From Phlebopus portentosus (Eukaryota; Basidiomycota; Agaricomycetes; Boletales; Boletinellaceae): 64,000 nucleotides of DNA. Position 1 is the stretch's first letter, and each line of letters opens with the position of its first letter. The translations under genes were made by a program, and so were the position numbers. Under the pieces are notes generated by a model. That model did no database searches. It was given only the letters and a program-made list of their open reading frames with translations, and was not told where the DNA came from. Positions 11,680-21,641 of this stretch are shown piece after piece. The stretch spans positions 1 to 64,000 of the forward strand of contig JAYXKI010000012.1 in the NCBI GenBank assembly GCA_037892935.1. The letters are read 5' to 3'.

Positions 11680-12970
11680 ATTCTCTTTGCTTGTTTATCA
11701 AATCAAGCTCACCATCTCAAGCATCAGCATGCGCGACCCAGGAACGATATCAACGCTCATAGAGCATGCCTCGAGATTGCTTCAGACTTCCTCATGCCTT
11801 CCCTGGTTGATTGGCACCCGAACAATGTCGTTGATCTATGGCGTTGACTGGCCCGTTTGCCTCGCACTAGCAGCAATGCTTCCCGGAAGTTCGCCCCTTT
11901 CATCACGATCAGGTGTATCCATATCTTTGATATAAACCTGGATCGTCAGCTGATGGTTGGCTAGGTGCTCTCGAATGGATCCTGGATCGTCGTGATTGCC
12001 TCACGTGCCCCTCGAATAGACCCGTTCTGCGTTCGTACCCTGCACTCTCGCTCGGCATTTTCGATACTTGCTGGTATCTCACGGACCGGATCTAATAGAG
12101 TCATGTTCTTCTATGGCTCCGAATTCGACTATAAGAAGATAAGATTGCTTATAATACTGTTGACGTCAGTTGAATGGCCTGTAGATCTTCATCTGGAGGT
12201 AGCGCTGTCTCCTGTAATTGACTCAGTTCAGATACCCTTGATTGCAGGCCGAATACCGCTTTTGTAAGGCGTTCTCTTCCTTCAGGTTCGCTTCGACATT
12301 CTTCGTCTTTTTAGGCTCGACTAGGGGAACGTCACATTTGGTAAGTGATTTGGAAAGCTGAGTTGCGAACTGATCAGTAGGCTTGAACTCGCTCGGTTTG
12401 CTTTTTGATGCGCGAGGGCTGGCGTTCAAATTGGACAACGCCAAAATTATATCTTCAAGTTCAGCAAGAACTCCAGCAAGAGCACAATCAAGATTTCCAA
12501 TTCACCTTGGGTCCTGGCGTATTCAGCATAAACTTCGGTGAGATCCTGCCATTCTTCTGCATGCGGTTGATCATTGAAATGCTCGGACTACAGCTGAGCA
12601 AGATACCGGAAGGGATGAAGTAAAGGCCGTATTATAAAGGAACCTGCGGGTGACATGTTAAGTGAACTGTCGCCTCACCTACTGGAGGGCAGGCATAGAG
12701 GTAAGAAGCAACGACCGCGTTGGCAATGGCGGAAACTGAAAGGAGGCGATATATGAGGAGGGAAGAGAAGAAGAGCAACAGTAGCAACAAATTGCCAAGA
12801 TGACTACACATAAACAATAACAAGAAGACTGGTAATATCGAAGATAAACCAAATAGTAAGCAGGACAAATGTAATCTTACTGTAAAGACTTTGTTTCATC
12901 TGTTCGTCGCCATACACAAATTGTGGCGTATTATTTCCAGAATACGCAGTACGTAAAAAGAGACAGCGCG
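11680..12970. other. No recognisable gene between motif cluster and zinc-finger gene
   Basis: Frames of 70-100 codons occur on both strands without conserved motifs. The minus-strand piece near 12,223-12,444 is Lys-rich and low in complexity. The interval includes the 3' flank of the minus-strand zinc-finger gene, so part of it may be its untranslated region. Confidence 0.4.
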
Positions 12971-12976
12971 AGATAA

Positions 12977-14382
12977 TCAAAAAAGGAACTTCACTGCGTG
13001 GTGGCCGTACACATAGAAGACGTAGTCGGACATCTCGATCCACTTCGGAGAGCATGGTAAGTCTCTAGGGCCAGCTTTAGTCGATTCTTCCTTTCCAGGG
13101 CACTCTCGGCAGGAACAACGCTTAGTGTCACACAGACTGCATACGAAGCTTTCTCCATGACGGAATGTGAAGGAAGATCGAGGCGTCGAGTAACGTTTTT
13201 TACGAGGTGGTTCCTTACCGTCGACATCCTTGAATATGACTTTTCTGCACGAGGCGAACTTCCTATCAGAGGCGTGAGAAGGAGAAAAATGACCCGTCAA
13301 ACAAATAAACGAGACGGACATACCAACGGTGGAAATATTCCGCGCAGTAATGTCTCTTGCATGTTTTGCAGGTCATGTATGCCCATCCGCAGGCGACGTC
13401 TCTCCCCGTATCAGTTTTTTTGTGGGCGGTGCAGCAGTGACAGATGGGTTCTTCCTTGGCGATCGCGCTCCATAACGTCATAGTCATTTTACGTCCGGGC
13501 ATATGAGCGAGACTTTGTTTGTAGATATCATGTTGATATCTATCCTTCTTAGTAATTTCGGCGATCCGTGACAAGATCTCTTCTTCTCTGTATTTATAGG
13601 GTCCCGGAATCGCCATCGGTTCTTCGAAAGCAACTGGCGTTCCGTATGCGATGATAAGGATCAGACACATCGTGACAGAAAGTCGATACGAAATACTCAC
13701 GAGAACGACGTCCTACGGTGCTTTCATTTTCAGCAGCGGGATCGGCAGATGCTTCGACCGTGACTTCCTCGTATTCGCGGTATTGACGACTGGTGGCGCC
13801 TTTCTCACCAGCAGTCTCACCAGTTCCTTCGCCAGAGCATCCATTTGATGTATCTAACAACGCCGGAAACGATAAAAGAGGTAATCAGTGTTGCCCAGTG
13901 AGGATAATTTCTGTTGGACGAACCCTGTAGCGTACTTCCATCAAGGTCCACGTATTGGGCAAAGAAATCGACCCCAGAATCGTTTTGCGCAATTGCCTCC
14001 TCTAATAGTAGATGATGATAAAGAGAGGATTCAAGCAAGCGCGAGCTGTATACGAACGAACCATTCGCAAAACTGAGTCCAAGTGCTGCATGCATAACGC
14101 GTTAATGGTCGACTAACACCGTATGCCAATGAACATACATTCTGGCAGCGGCGGCAGCCAATCCTTGAAAGGCCTCATACACTGAGCGTTGAGCATAGAA
14201 TCTTCACTGGCATCTGACGGAAATCATATACACGGACGGGTGAGTCAGCTCAGGGCAAGTCCGCGTCGCGACGATAGTCAATGCTTACCCACAGCCTGAG
14301 GATCGAACGTCTGCCCTGGCCATTCATCGGCAATCGTTGGCAAGCCCGTGGAGAAGGCGTCTGCGCCTTCATCAAAGTTCAT
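12977..14382 (-). CDS. CDCA7-like zinc-finger (zf-4CXXC_R1) protein, six exons, apparently intact
   Basis: Six exons (14,382-14,289; 14,213-14,139; 14,085-13,924; 13,853-13,701; 13,633-13,324; 13,262-12,977) joined at GT-AG sites give exactly 1,080 nt with no internal stop, 359 residues, supporting a real gene. The N-terminal part is acidic and low in complexity. The C-terminal part has CHCCTAHKKTD, then CKTCKRHYC and, across an intron, CSLCDTKRCSCREC, matching the spacing of the zf-4CXXC_R1 finger of CDCA7-type proteins. In vertebrates and plants that family works with the remodeller HELLS/DDM1 in DNA methylation; the fungal role is inference. One expected Cys (in YCAEYF, where C-x-x-C is usual) is Tyr, so one metal site may be altered. 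The ATG lies 294 bp from the end of the SMC1-carrying element, which therefore sits in its upstream region. The C-terminus after the finger is less certain. Confidence 0.7.
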
Positions 14383-14779
14383 TTGCGATAGATCAAGGGC
14401 AAAATAGGAACAGAAATGAAAAGACACAGGACCGGGTTTATATAGTAGATCATCACATACCCGTACTGCGCAGCGCAAGAGCTTACATACAATTCGGGCC
14501 ACCTCTCGTAGACATCAGCAAGCCGATCGATACGAGAGCGCTACAAGGTCACCGTAGATGTATCCCGAAAGCCGGCGCGGGGGACGGCGAGTGATAAGGC
14601 GGGTATATTGCTGGAACAGATTGACTGAGGAACTCTGGAACGCATATTGGTGGTGGTGGTCGGCAATGGTATTGTCACAGCGGGCAAAAACCGGTTTCGG
14701 CAGTGCTGCGATAACGGTCGAAAGTAGGAATGAAATTAATAATCGCGTCAATGATTGCGTCAGCGTCGTGACTTATTAT

Positions 14780-15229
14780 CACAGCAGGCAAAGGTCGGTT
14801 TCGGCAGGGCCGCGATAACGAGCGAAAGTAGAAACGAAATTAATAATTGCGTCAATGATTGCGGCAGGGTTGTGACTTATTGATGCAACGTGCCTGTCGG
14901 CTTTGTTGAGACAATAAATTGCGTAATTGATTGCAAAAGGGGTTTCGACCTATCTGAGATTACAAATTGCAACATGTTTGCCACGGAAAGGGAAATTTGA
15001 AGTTGCGTCACGGTGGCAATTTATTAAGTCACTCGCGATTTCCCCCTTTGTGAGATTTCAAATGTCACACTTGACGCGATTTGTAATTTCGCCACCGGGT
15101 GGGCGATCAGTGGGCGATCAGCGGGTCGTTCCGCGGGCGATCACCGCATCCAGTGGGCGATCAGCGGTCCGTTCAGTGGGTGATCAGCAGGCGATCACCA
15201 CATTCAGTGGGCGATCTGCGGGCGATGGG
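14780..15229 (+). repeat. Left terminal inverted repeat of inner element
   Basis: This about 0.45-kb arm is matched in reverse complement at 17,850-18,302. The outer 320 bp are unique sequence; the innermost part, from about 15,097, is an array of GGGCGATC-type motifs separated by 8-20 bp. About eight matches or one-base variants are visible. Confidence 0.85.
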
Positions 15230-15232
15230 ACG
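15097..15232. repeat. Subterminal GGGCGATC array, inner element, left side
   Basis: The unit GTGGGCGATCAGYGG and variants repeats about eight times, always in the same direction here and in the opposite direction in the right arm (17,850-17,985). Arrays of short motifs next to the termini are the known transposase-binding regions of CACTA-type elements, so a binding role is a reasonable inference. Similar but diverged arrays occur in the outer element at 18,530-18,656 and 21,185-21,312. Confidence 0.75.
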
Positions 15233-15317
15233 CATCAATTTCTTGTCTTCTTGCCACCGTCATCCTCCATCCTGTCTTCCTTCACCGTCCCTGCTTACTT
15301 TAACGACTCGTAACATT

Positions 15318-17575
15318 AGGCAACTGCACGACCTTAACAGATCAAGGCCATGAAGTAAAGCAGATGAGAACCTAGTGGTCGAGATCACACGCATAGAATC
15401 ATCCCTGACTCTAGTAAAAGATGACTTGGTATGCTTAACGTTGGCTCCTTTGTCAGGGTACTGAGGGGTGACCTCCAATTCCCCAGGCTGCTTTGACCTC
15501 AAGTCTTAAAGGCAAGCAGGATGAGCTGCGACACATCAAGAGCGAAATGAAAAAGAAGACGCCGGAATTGAAGTAGGTTCGCGCCTTGTGACACAATGCC
15601 ATTTTGAAAGTATTGAAACAGAATTTACAGGCCAAAGCGAATCACGCTGCTCTGGTCGAAAGGATAGAAGCTTTGTCCACAGTCGTCAACAAAGCGGAGG
15701 ATGAAATATTCGCACGATTCTGCGCACAAATTGGCGTGGAAAACATTCGGGAATACGAATCGCGGCAGCTGAAAGCCGCGAGTGAGGAGGCTGCGGCTCG
15801 TAGGCGTTTCGAGACACAAACTGCACGTCTTACCCATCAGTAAGTTTCCTTTTTTTTATAGTTTGCCGTGAAGATCGGACGTACTGAGTGACGCCCTCAG
15901 GTCGCAATTCGAGGAACAGCAACTGGCAACGCTGCAAGAGCGCCTTGCAATGCTTGACACCGCTATAAATGCCGAGCGCGCAGCTATTAAGAAGCATGAA
16001 GCCGAAAAGCAAGCAGTCCAGGAAGAAATTGATCAGCTTCAGGAGTCTATCCTCGAGCTTCAAGAGGAGCTCAAGGAACTCAACGAGGTTTTAGAGACTA
16101 AGACGAAGGAACTTGATACCGTCAAGAAGAACACCGCTAGAGCGTCAAAAGTCCTTGACCATGCTCTAAAGGAAATTGCTTCGAAGGTTGGAATAAGCAT
16201 GCGTTCCCTATAACATCGTCTAATCATATGGATCTAGAATGACGAGATTGAAAAACTTGCTCTGGAGAGATCGTCTATCTCTCGAAAGTGTCGGTTGGAA
16301 GAGATTAAACTTCGTCTCGGATCAGGCAGCTTAAAGAACGTTCCAATTGAAGAGGTGAGTTTTGGCTCGATTTCCCGTCGTACAATCAGTTCTCATTGCT
16401 TTCTGTCACTCACTTCGATGCAGAATCTTCGAGAAGAGGTGACAATGGACATTGATGACGAAGACGGTACACAGAGGCCTCGACGCGTCCCTGATTACGG
16501 TATTGAGGTGGAGTTTGACTTACTGGACGACGAGGAGCGAGAAGTATGTACAGTCAAGTCCTTTTCATGTATGAACAATGTCCGACGAAAGTCGTTCAGG
16601 ATGGATCAGCAGAGATGGGATCAACGTACGATTCGTCTATCACCAAGCTTAATACAGAGATCGAGCGCATGGCACCGAACATGAAGGCAATGGAGAGGTC
16701 AGGTAAATCTAGTTCTTAATTAAGGACATTCACGAACGTCCGGATGTAGACTGGACGATGTTCAAACCAAGCTGCTGGACACGGAGAAAGCGGCTGAGAA
16801 AGTCCGCAAAGAGTCGAAACGCGCTCGGGACGAATTTAATGATATAAGAAAGCGAAGGTAAATATTGTAACGTGGTGAAGCTCAATCTTGTTTATAATGA
16901 CTTGTCTTCTGCAGATGCGATCTTTTCAACAAAGCTTTCACTCATATTTCGGAGCGCATTGATCAAATCTACAAAGACCTTACGAAAGGGAAGGCTGCGC
17001 CAATGGGCGGTGTTGCTTATCTGAGCCTGGAAGACAACGAGGTTAGTCGATGAATTTTGTATCAGAAGAAGTTATTTGCTAAGCTTTGCACGCAGGAACC
17101 GTTTGCTGCTGGCATTAAGTACCATGCGATGCCTCCGATGAAGCGATTTAGAGATATGGAGCAGCTCTCGGGAGGAGAGAAGACTGTCGCTGCTCTCGCA
17201 TTGCTTTTCGCTATTCACAGGTATCCCTTTCTTCATTGTTCTCACGAACTTTTCCTTACACTCTTTTCACCCGTCACTCTAGTTATCAACCAGTCCCTTT
17301 CTTCGTTCTTGATGAGGTTGATGCAGCACTCGACAATACGAATGTCGCCAAGATCGCTAATTACATCCGTTCCCGGGCGTCTGGCGAGTTCCAGTTTATA
17401 GTCATTAGTTTGAAGAATTCCCTGTACGAACGAGGCAACTCGTTGGTAGGTATCTACCGTGATCAGGAAGTGAACAGTTCCAGCTCCTTAACATTAGACG
17501 TAAGTGACTTTTTATCATACCACTCGCAAAATTAATGGGGAATTTCTCTTTCAGCTCACACAATATGATGACTGA
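15318..17575 (+). pseudogene. SMC1: Captured C-terminal half of cohesin ATPase SMC1 (inner copy), introns retained
   Basis: Exons between 15,318 and 17,575 encode SMC1 from after the hinge to the natural C-terminus. They start with a coiled coil (LNRSRP, then ARFCAQIGVENIREYE at about 15,714-15,762, then long E/K/Q heptads). Next come DLLDDEERE-type linker, FNKAFTHISERIDQIYKDLT, the ABC signature [17 protein letters not shown] (about 17,166-17,218), Walker [16 protein letters not shown] (about 17,297-17,343), and the end SLVGIYRDQEVNSS then LTQYDD-stop at 17,573. Introns at conserved-looking sites with GT-AG ends show capture of genomic DNA rather than cDNA. SMC1 normally forms the cohesin ring with SMC3 in the nucleus; this fragment lacks the N-terminal Walker A half and hinge. 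In-frame stops (TAG near 15,571 and TGA near 15,587) prevent a single product. Confidence 0.9.
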
Positions 17576-17849
17576 TTGCCGTGAACTCTGCTGAATCACC
17601 GCACACTCTATTTATTCTATCAACCCTTGCTGTCATAATCATAAATGTAATAACAATATGTAGCTTGTACGAATTCCACAACATAAAATGGGCATACGGA
17701 GTAAATGTGATGATCAATGCAATGCGAACGTGAACAGCAAATAGAAGAGAAGACAGCATAGAACAAAGGAAACAACTAGCACTAAAATTACCAGCAATGA
17801 AAGAAGTTGAGATGAGATTATATGTAATAAATTTCTTTCCGCCCGTTCA
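17576..17849. other. Captured sequence downstream of SMC1, inner element
   Basis: About 270 bp after the SMC1 stop are AT-rich and match 20,923-21,184 of the outer copy closely. They are probably the SMC1 3' untranslated and flanking region, picked up with the gene fragment. No open frame is convincing. Confidence 0.6.
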
Positions 17850-18302
17850 TCGCCCGCCACATTGATCGCCCAGTGATCACCCGCAGATCACCTGCAGATC
17901 GCCCACTGAATGTCCCGCTGATCGCCCACTGAATGCAGTGAACGGCCCGCTGATCACCCGCTGATCGCCCACTGATCGCCCACCCGGTGGCGAAATTACA
18001 AATCGCGTCAAGTGTGACATTTGAAATCTCACAAAGGGGGAAATCGCGAGTGACTTAATAAATTGCCACCGTGACGCAACTTCAAATTTCCCTTTCTGTG
18101 GCAAACATGTTGCAATTTGTAATCTCAGATAGGTCGAAACCCCTTTTGCAATCAATTATGCAATTTATTGTCTCAACAAAGCCGACAGGCACGTTGCATT
18201 AATAAGTCACGACCCTGCCGCAATCATTGGCGCAATTATTAATTTCGTTTCTACTTTCGCTCGTTATCGCGGCCCTGCCGAAACCGACCTTTGCCTGCTG
18301 TG
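17850..18302 (-). repeat. Right terminal inverted repeat of inner element
   Basis: This is the reverse complement of 14,780-15,229, with a few substitutions and indels concentrated in the motif array. It ends CCTGCTGTG and is followed by the duplicated TAT. Confidence 0.85.
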
Positions 18303-18305
18303 TAT

Positions 18306-18656
18306 GGCAACGTGCCTCTCGACTTTGTTGAGACAATAAATTGCGTAACCAGTTGCGAAAGGGGTTTCGACCCATCTGAGATTACAAATAGTAACGTGTT
18401 TGCCACAGAAAGGGAAATTTGAAATCTCGGCAAGGTCGCGATTTATTATGTCACACACGATTTCCCTCTTTGTGAGATTTCAAATGTCACAACTGACGCA
18501 ATTAGTAATTTTGCTACCAGTTGCACTCGGGTGAGCGATCAGTGGCTGCTCAGCGGGCCGTTCAGCGGGCGATCACTGCATTTGGTGGGTGATCTGTGGG
18601 CGATCTGTGCAGTGGGCTGTTCAGTGGGCGATCAGTGTGAGTGAGCGGGCGATGGG
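18306..18656 (+). repeat. Remainder of the outer element's left TIR
   Basis: This continues the outer TIR that starts at 14,676-14,779, as shown by alignment to the reverse complement of 21,185-21,638. Its inner end carries diverged GGGCGATC-type units (about 18,530-18,656). Confidence 0.8.
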
Positions 18657-18748
18657 TGGGATGCGTCAACTTCTTGTCTTCTTACCACCATCATCCTCCA
18701 CCCTGTCTTCTTTCATTGTCCCTGCTTACTTTAATGGTCCGCAACATT

Positions 18749-20922
18749 AAGCAACTGCGCGACCTGAACAAATCAAGGCCACGAAGTACAGCAGATGAGA
18801 ATCTAGTGGCCGAGATCACATGCATAGAATCGTCCCTGACTCTAGCGAAAGATGACTTGGTATGCTTAAGTCGGCTCTTTTGTCAGGGTACTAAGGAGTG
18901 ACTATTTATATCACAGGCTGCTTTAACCTCAAGTCTTAAAGGCAAGCAGGATGAGCTGCAACACATCAAGAGCGAAATGAAAAAGTAGACGCCAGAATTG
19001 AAGCAGGTTCGCGCCTTGTGACACAATGCCATTTTGGAGGTATTGAAACAGAATTTACAGGCCAAAGCGAATCACGCTGCTCTGGTCAAAAGGATAGAAG
19101 TTCTGTCAGCAGTCGTCAACGAAGAGGAGAATGGAATATTCGCACGATTCTGTGCACAAATCGGCGTGGAAAACATTCGGGAATACGAATTGCGGCAGCT
19201 GAAAGCCGCGAGCAAGGAGGCCGCAGCCCGTAGGCGTTTCGATACACAAATTGCACGTCTTACCCATCAGTAAGTTCCTTTTTTTTACAGTTCGCCGTGA
19301 AGATCAGACGCATTGAGCAACGCCCCCAGATCGCAATTCGAGGAATAGCAACTGGCAACGCTGCAGGAGCGCCTTGCAATGCTTGACACCGCTATAAATA
19401 CCGAGCGTGCAGCTATTAAGAAGCATGAAGCCGAAAAGCAAGCAGACCAGGAAGAAATTGATCAACTTCAAGGGTCTATCCTCGAGCTTCAAGAGGAGCT
19501 CAAGGAACTCAACGAGGTTTTAGAGACTAAGACGAAGGAACTTGATGCCGTCAAGAAGAACACCGCTAGAGCGTCAAAAGTCCTTGACCATGCCCTAAAG
19601 GAAATTGAATAAGCATCCGTTTCCTATAACATCATCTAATCATGTGGATATAGAATGATGAGATTGAAAAACTTGCTCTGGAAAGATTGTCCATCTATCG
19701 AAGGTGTCGGTTGGAAGGGATCAAACTTCCTCTCAGATCATGCAGCTTAAAGAACGTTCCAATTGAAGAGGTGAGCTTTAGCTCGATTTCCCATCGTACA
19801 ATCAGTTCTCACTGCTTTATGTCACTCACTTCAATGCAGAATCTTCGAGAAGAGGTGGCAATGGACATTGATGACGAAGACGGTACACAGAGGCCTCGAC
19901 GTGTCCCTGATTACGGTATTGAGGTCGAGTTTGACTTACTGGATGACGAGAAGCGAGAAGTCAGTACTGTCAAGTCCTTTTCGTGTATGAACAGTGACAC
20001 TGACGGAAATCGTTCAGGATGGATCAGCAGAGATGGGATCAACGTATGATTCGTCCATCACCAAGCTTAATACAGAGATTGAGCGCATGGCACCGAACAT
20101 GAAGGTGATGGAGAGGTCAGATAAATCTGGTTCTTTATTAAGAACATTCATTAACATCCGGATGTAGACTGGACGATGTTCAAACCAAGCTGCTGGACAC
20201 GGAGAAAGAGGCTGAGAAAGCCCGCAAAGAATCGAAACGCGCTCGAGACGAATTTAACGAAATGAGAAAGCGAAGGTAAATATTGTGACGTGGCGAAGCT
20301 TAATCTTGCTTATGATGACCTGATTCTGCAGATGCGATCTTTTCAACAAAGCTTTCACTCATATTTCGGAGTGCATTGACCAGATCTACAAAGACCTTAC
20401 GAAAGGGAAGGCTGCGCCAATGGGTAGTGTTGCGTATCTGAGCCTGGAAGACAGTGGGGTTAGTCGATAAGTTTTGTATCAGAAAGAGATATTTGCTAAG
20501 CTTTTCATGCAGGAATCATTTGCTGCTGGCATCAAATACCATACGAAGCCTACGATGAAGCGATTTAGAGATATGGAGCAGCTCCCGGGAGGAGAGAAGA
20601 CCGTCGCTGCTCTCGCATTGCTTTTCGCTATTCACAGGTATATCTTTCTTTGTTCTTGATGAGGTTGATGCAGCACTCGCCAATATGAATGTCGCCAAGG
20701 TCGCTAATTACATCCGTTCTCGAGCGTCTGGCGAGTTCCAGTTTGTGGTCGTTAGCTTGAAGAATTCTCTGTGCGGAGGAGGTAACTCATTGGTAGGTAT
20801 CTACCATGATCAGGAGGTGAATAACTCTAGCTCCTTAACATTAGACGTAAGTGACTTTCTATCGTACCACTCGCAAAACTAACAAAGAGTTTCTCTCTCA
20901 GCTCATGCAATATGAAGATTGA
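18749..20922 (+). pseudogene. SMC1: Captured C-terminal half of SMC1 (outer copy), more decayed
   Basis: This is the same fragment as in the inner element, in the same orientation and with the same introns, ending at the equivalent stop (20,920-20,922, peptide LMQYED). It is more damaged. A TAG lies in the first coiled-coil exon near 18,985 and the TGA near 19,018 is shared with the inner copy. The ABC signature is PGGEKT instead of SGGEKT (near 20,586-20,603). About 65 bp are missing around 20,650, taking most of the last-but-one intron, its acceptor and the residues before Walker B. The flanking TTTCTT repeats suggest a slippage or microhomology deletion. The shared TGA lesion shows decay began before the two copies separated. 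Confidence 0.88.
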
Positions 20923-21184
20923 TTGCCACGAACTCAGCTGTATCACCACGCACTCTATTTATTATATCAACCCTCACTGTCATAATCATAAATGTAATAA
21001 CAATATGTAGCTTGTACGAATTCCACAACATAAAATGGGCATACGGAGTGAATGTGATGATCAATGCAATGCGAACGCGAACGGCAAATAGAAGAGAAGA
21101 CAGCGAAGGGCAAAGGAAATACCTAGCACAAAAATGACCGTCGATGAAAGAAGTTGAGATGAGATTATATATAATAAAATTCTT
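20923..21184. other. Captured sequence downstream of SMC1, outer element
   Basis: This matches 17,576-17,849 of the inner copy. It is AT-rich, has no open frame, and is presumably the original SMC1 3' flank. Confidence 0.6.
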
Positions 21185-21638
21185 TCCACTCATTGCCCGC
21201 TCACTCACACTGATCGCCCACTGAACAGCCCATGGATCGCCCACAGATCACCCACCAAATGCAGTGATTGCCCGCTGAACGGCCTGCTGAGCAGCCACTG
21301 ATCGCTCACCTGAGTGCAACCAGTAGCGAAATTACTAATTACATCAGTTGTGACATTTGAAATCTCACAAAGAGGGAAATTGTGTGTGACATAACAAATC
21401 GTGACCTTGCCGAGATTTCAAATTTCCCTTTCTGTGACAAACACATTGCTATTTGTAATCTCAGATGGGTTGAAACCCCTTTCGCAACTGGTTACACAAT
21501 TTATTGTCTCAACAAAGTCGAGAGGCACATTGCCATAATAAGTCACAACCCTGACACAATCATTGATGCAATTATTAATTTCATTCCTACTTTCAACCGT
21601 TATTGCAGCACTGCCAAAACTAGTTTTTGCCTGCTGTA
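21185..21638 (-). repeat. Right TIR of the outer element, CpG-eroded
   Basis: This is the inverted match of 14,676-14,779 plus 18,306-18,656. Compared with the left arm, most differences are CpG in the left arm changed to TpG or CpA here, for example TGCGATAACGGTCG versus TGCAATAACGGTTG. The terminal C of CACAG also reads as T. The element is followed by TGT. Confidence 0.8.
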
Positions 21639-21641
21639 TGT

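Larger units (their letters stand above)
14780..18302. mobile_element. Inner SMC1-carrying TIR element (younger copy), 3,523 bp
   Basis: The ends are perfect inverted repeats for at least the first 50 bp, beginning CACAGCAGGCAAAGGTCGG at 14,780 and ending with its complement at 18,302. TAT is present on both sides (14,777-14,779 and 18,303-18,305). The outer element's right TIR shows the empty-site version at the equivalent place, with a single TAT followed by GGCAA, so the 3-bp duplication is documented within the window. The interior is filled by the C-terminal half of SMC1 with its introns and about 0.27 kb downstream of the SMC1 stop. No transposase or other open frame is present. Better-preserved TIRs mark this as the younger of the two copies. 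Confidence 0.9.
14676..21638. mobile_element. Outer SMC1-carrying TIR element (older copy), split by the inner copy
   Basis: The left end begins CACAGCGGGCAAAAACCGG at 14,676; the right end, at 21,638, reads as the complement of TACAGCAGGCAAAAACTAG. TGT flanks both sides (14,673-14,675 and 21,639-21,641), a 3-bp target duplication. Inverted repeats of about 0.45 kb enclose an intron-containing fragment of SMC1. The left repeat is interrupted after 104 bp by the inner element and resumes at 18,306. Without the insert and its duplicated TAT the element is 3,437 bp. The CACAG start, 3-bp duplication and subterminal motif arrays resemble the CACTA (CMC/EnSpm) superfamily, but no transposase is encoded, so it must be mobilised in trans. 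Placement in a superfamily is inference. Confidence 0.85.

Noticed and set aside
15318..20922. Tandem SMC1 genes as functional host paralogues
   Set aside because: Both copies lack the N-terminal half and hinge, contain in-frame stops, and lie exactly between terminal inverted repeats with target duplications. Transposon cargo explains them better.
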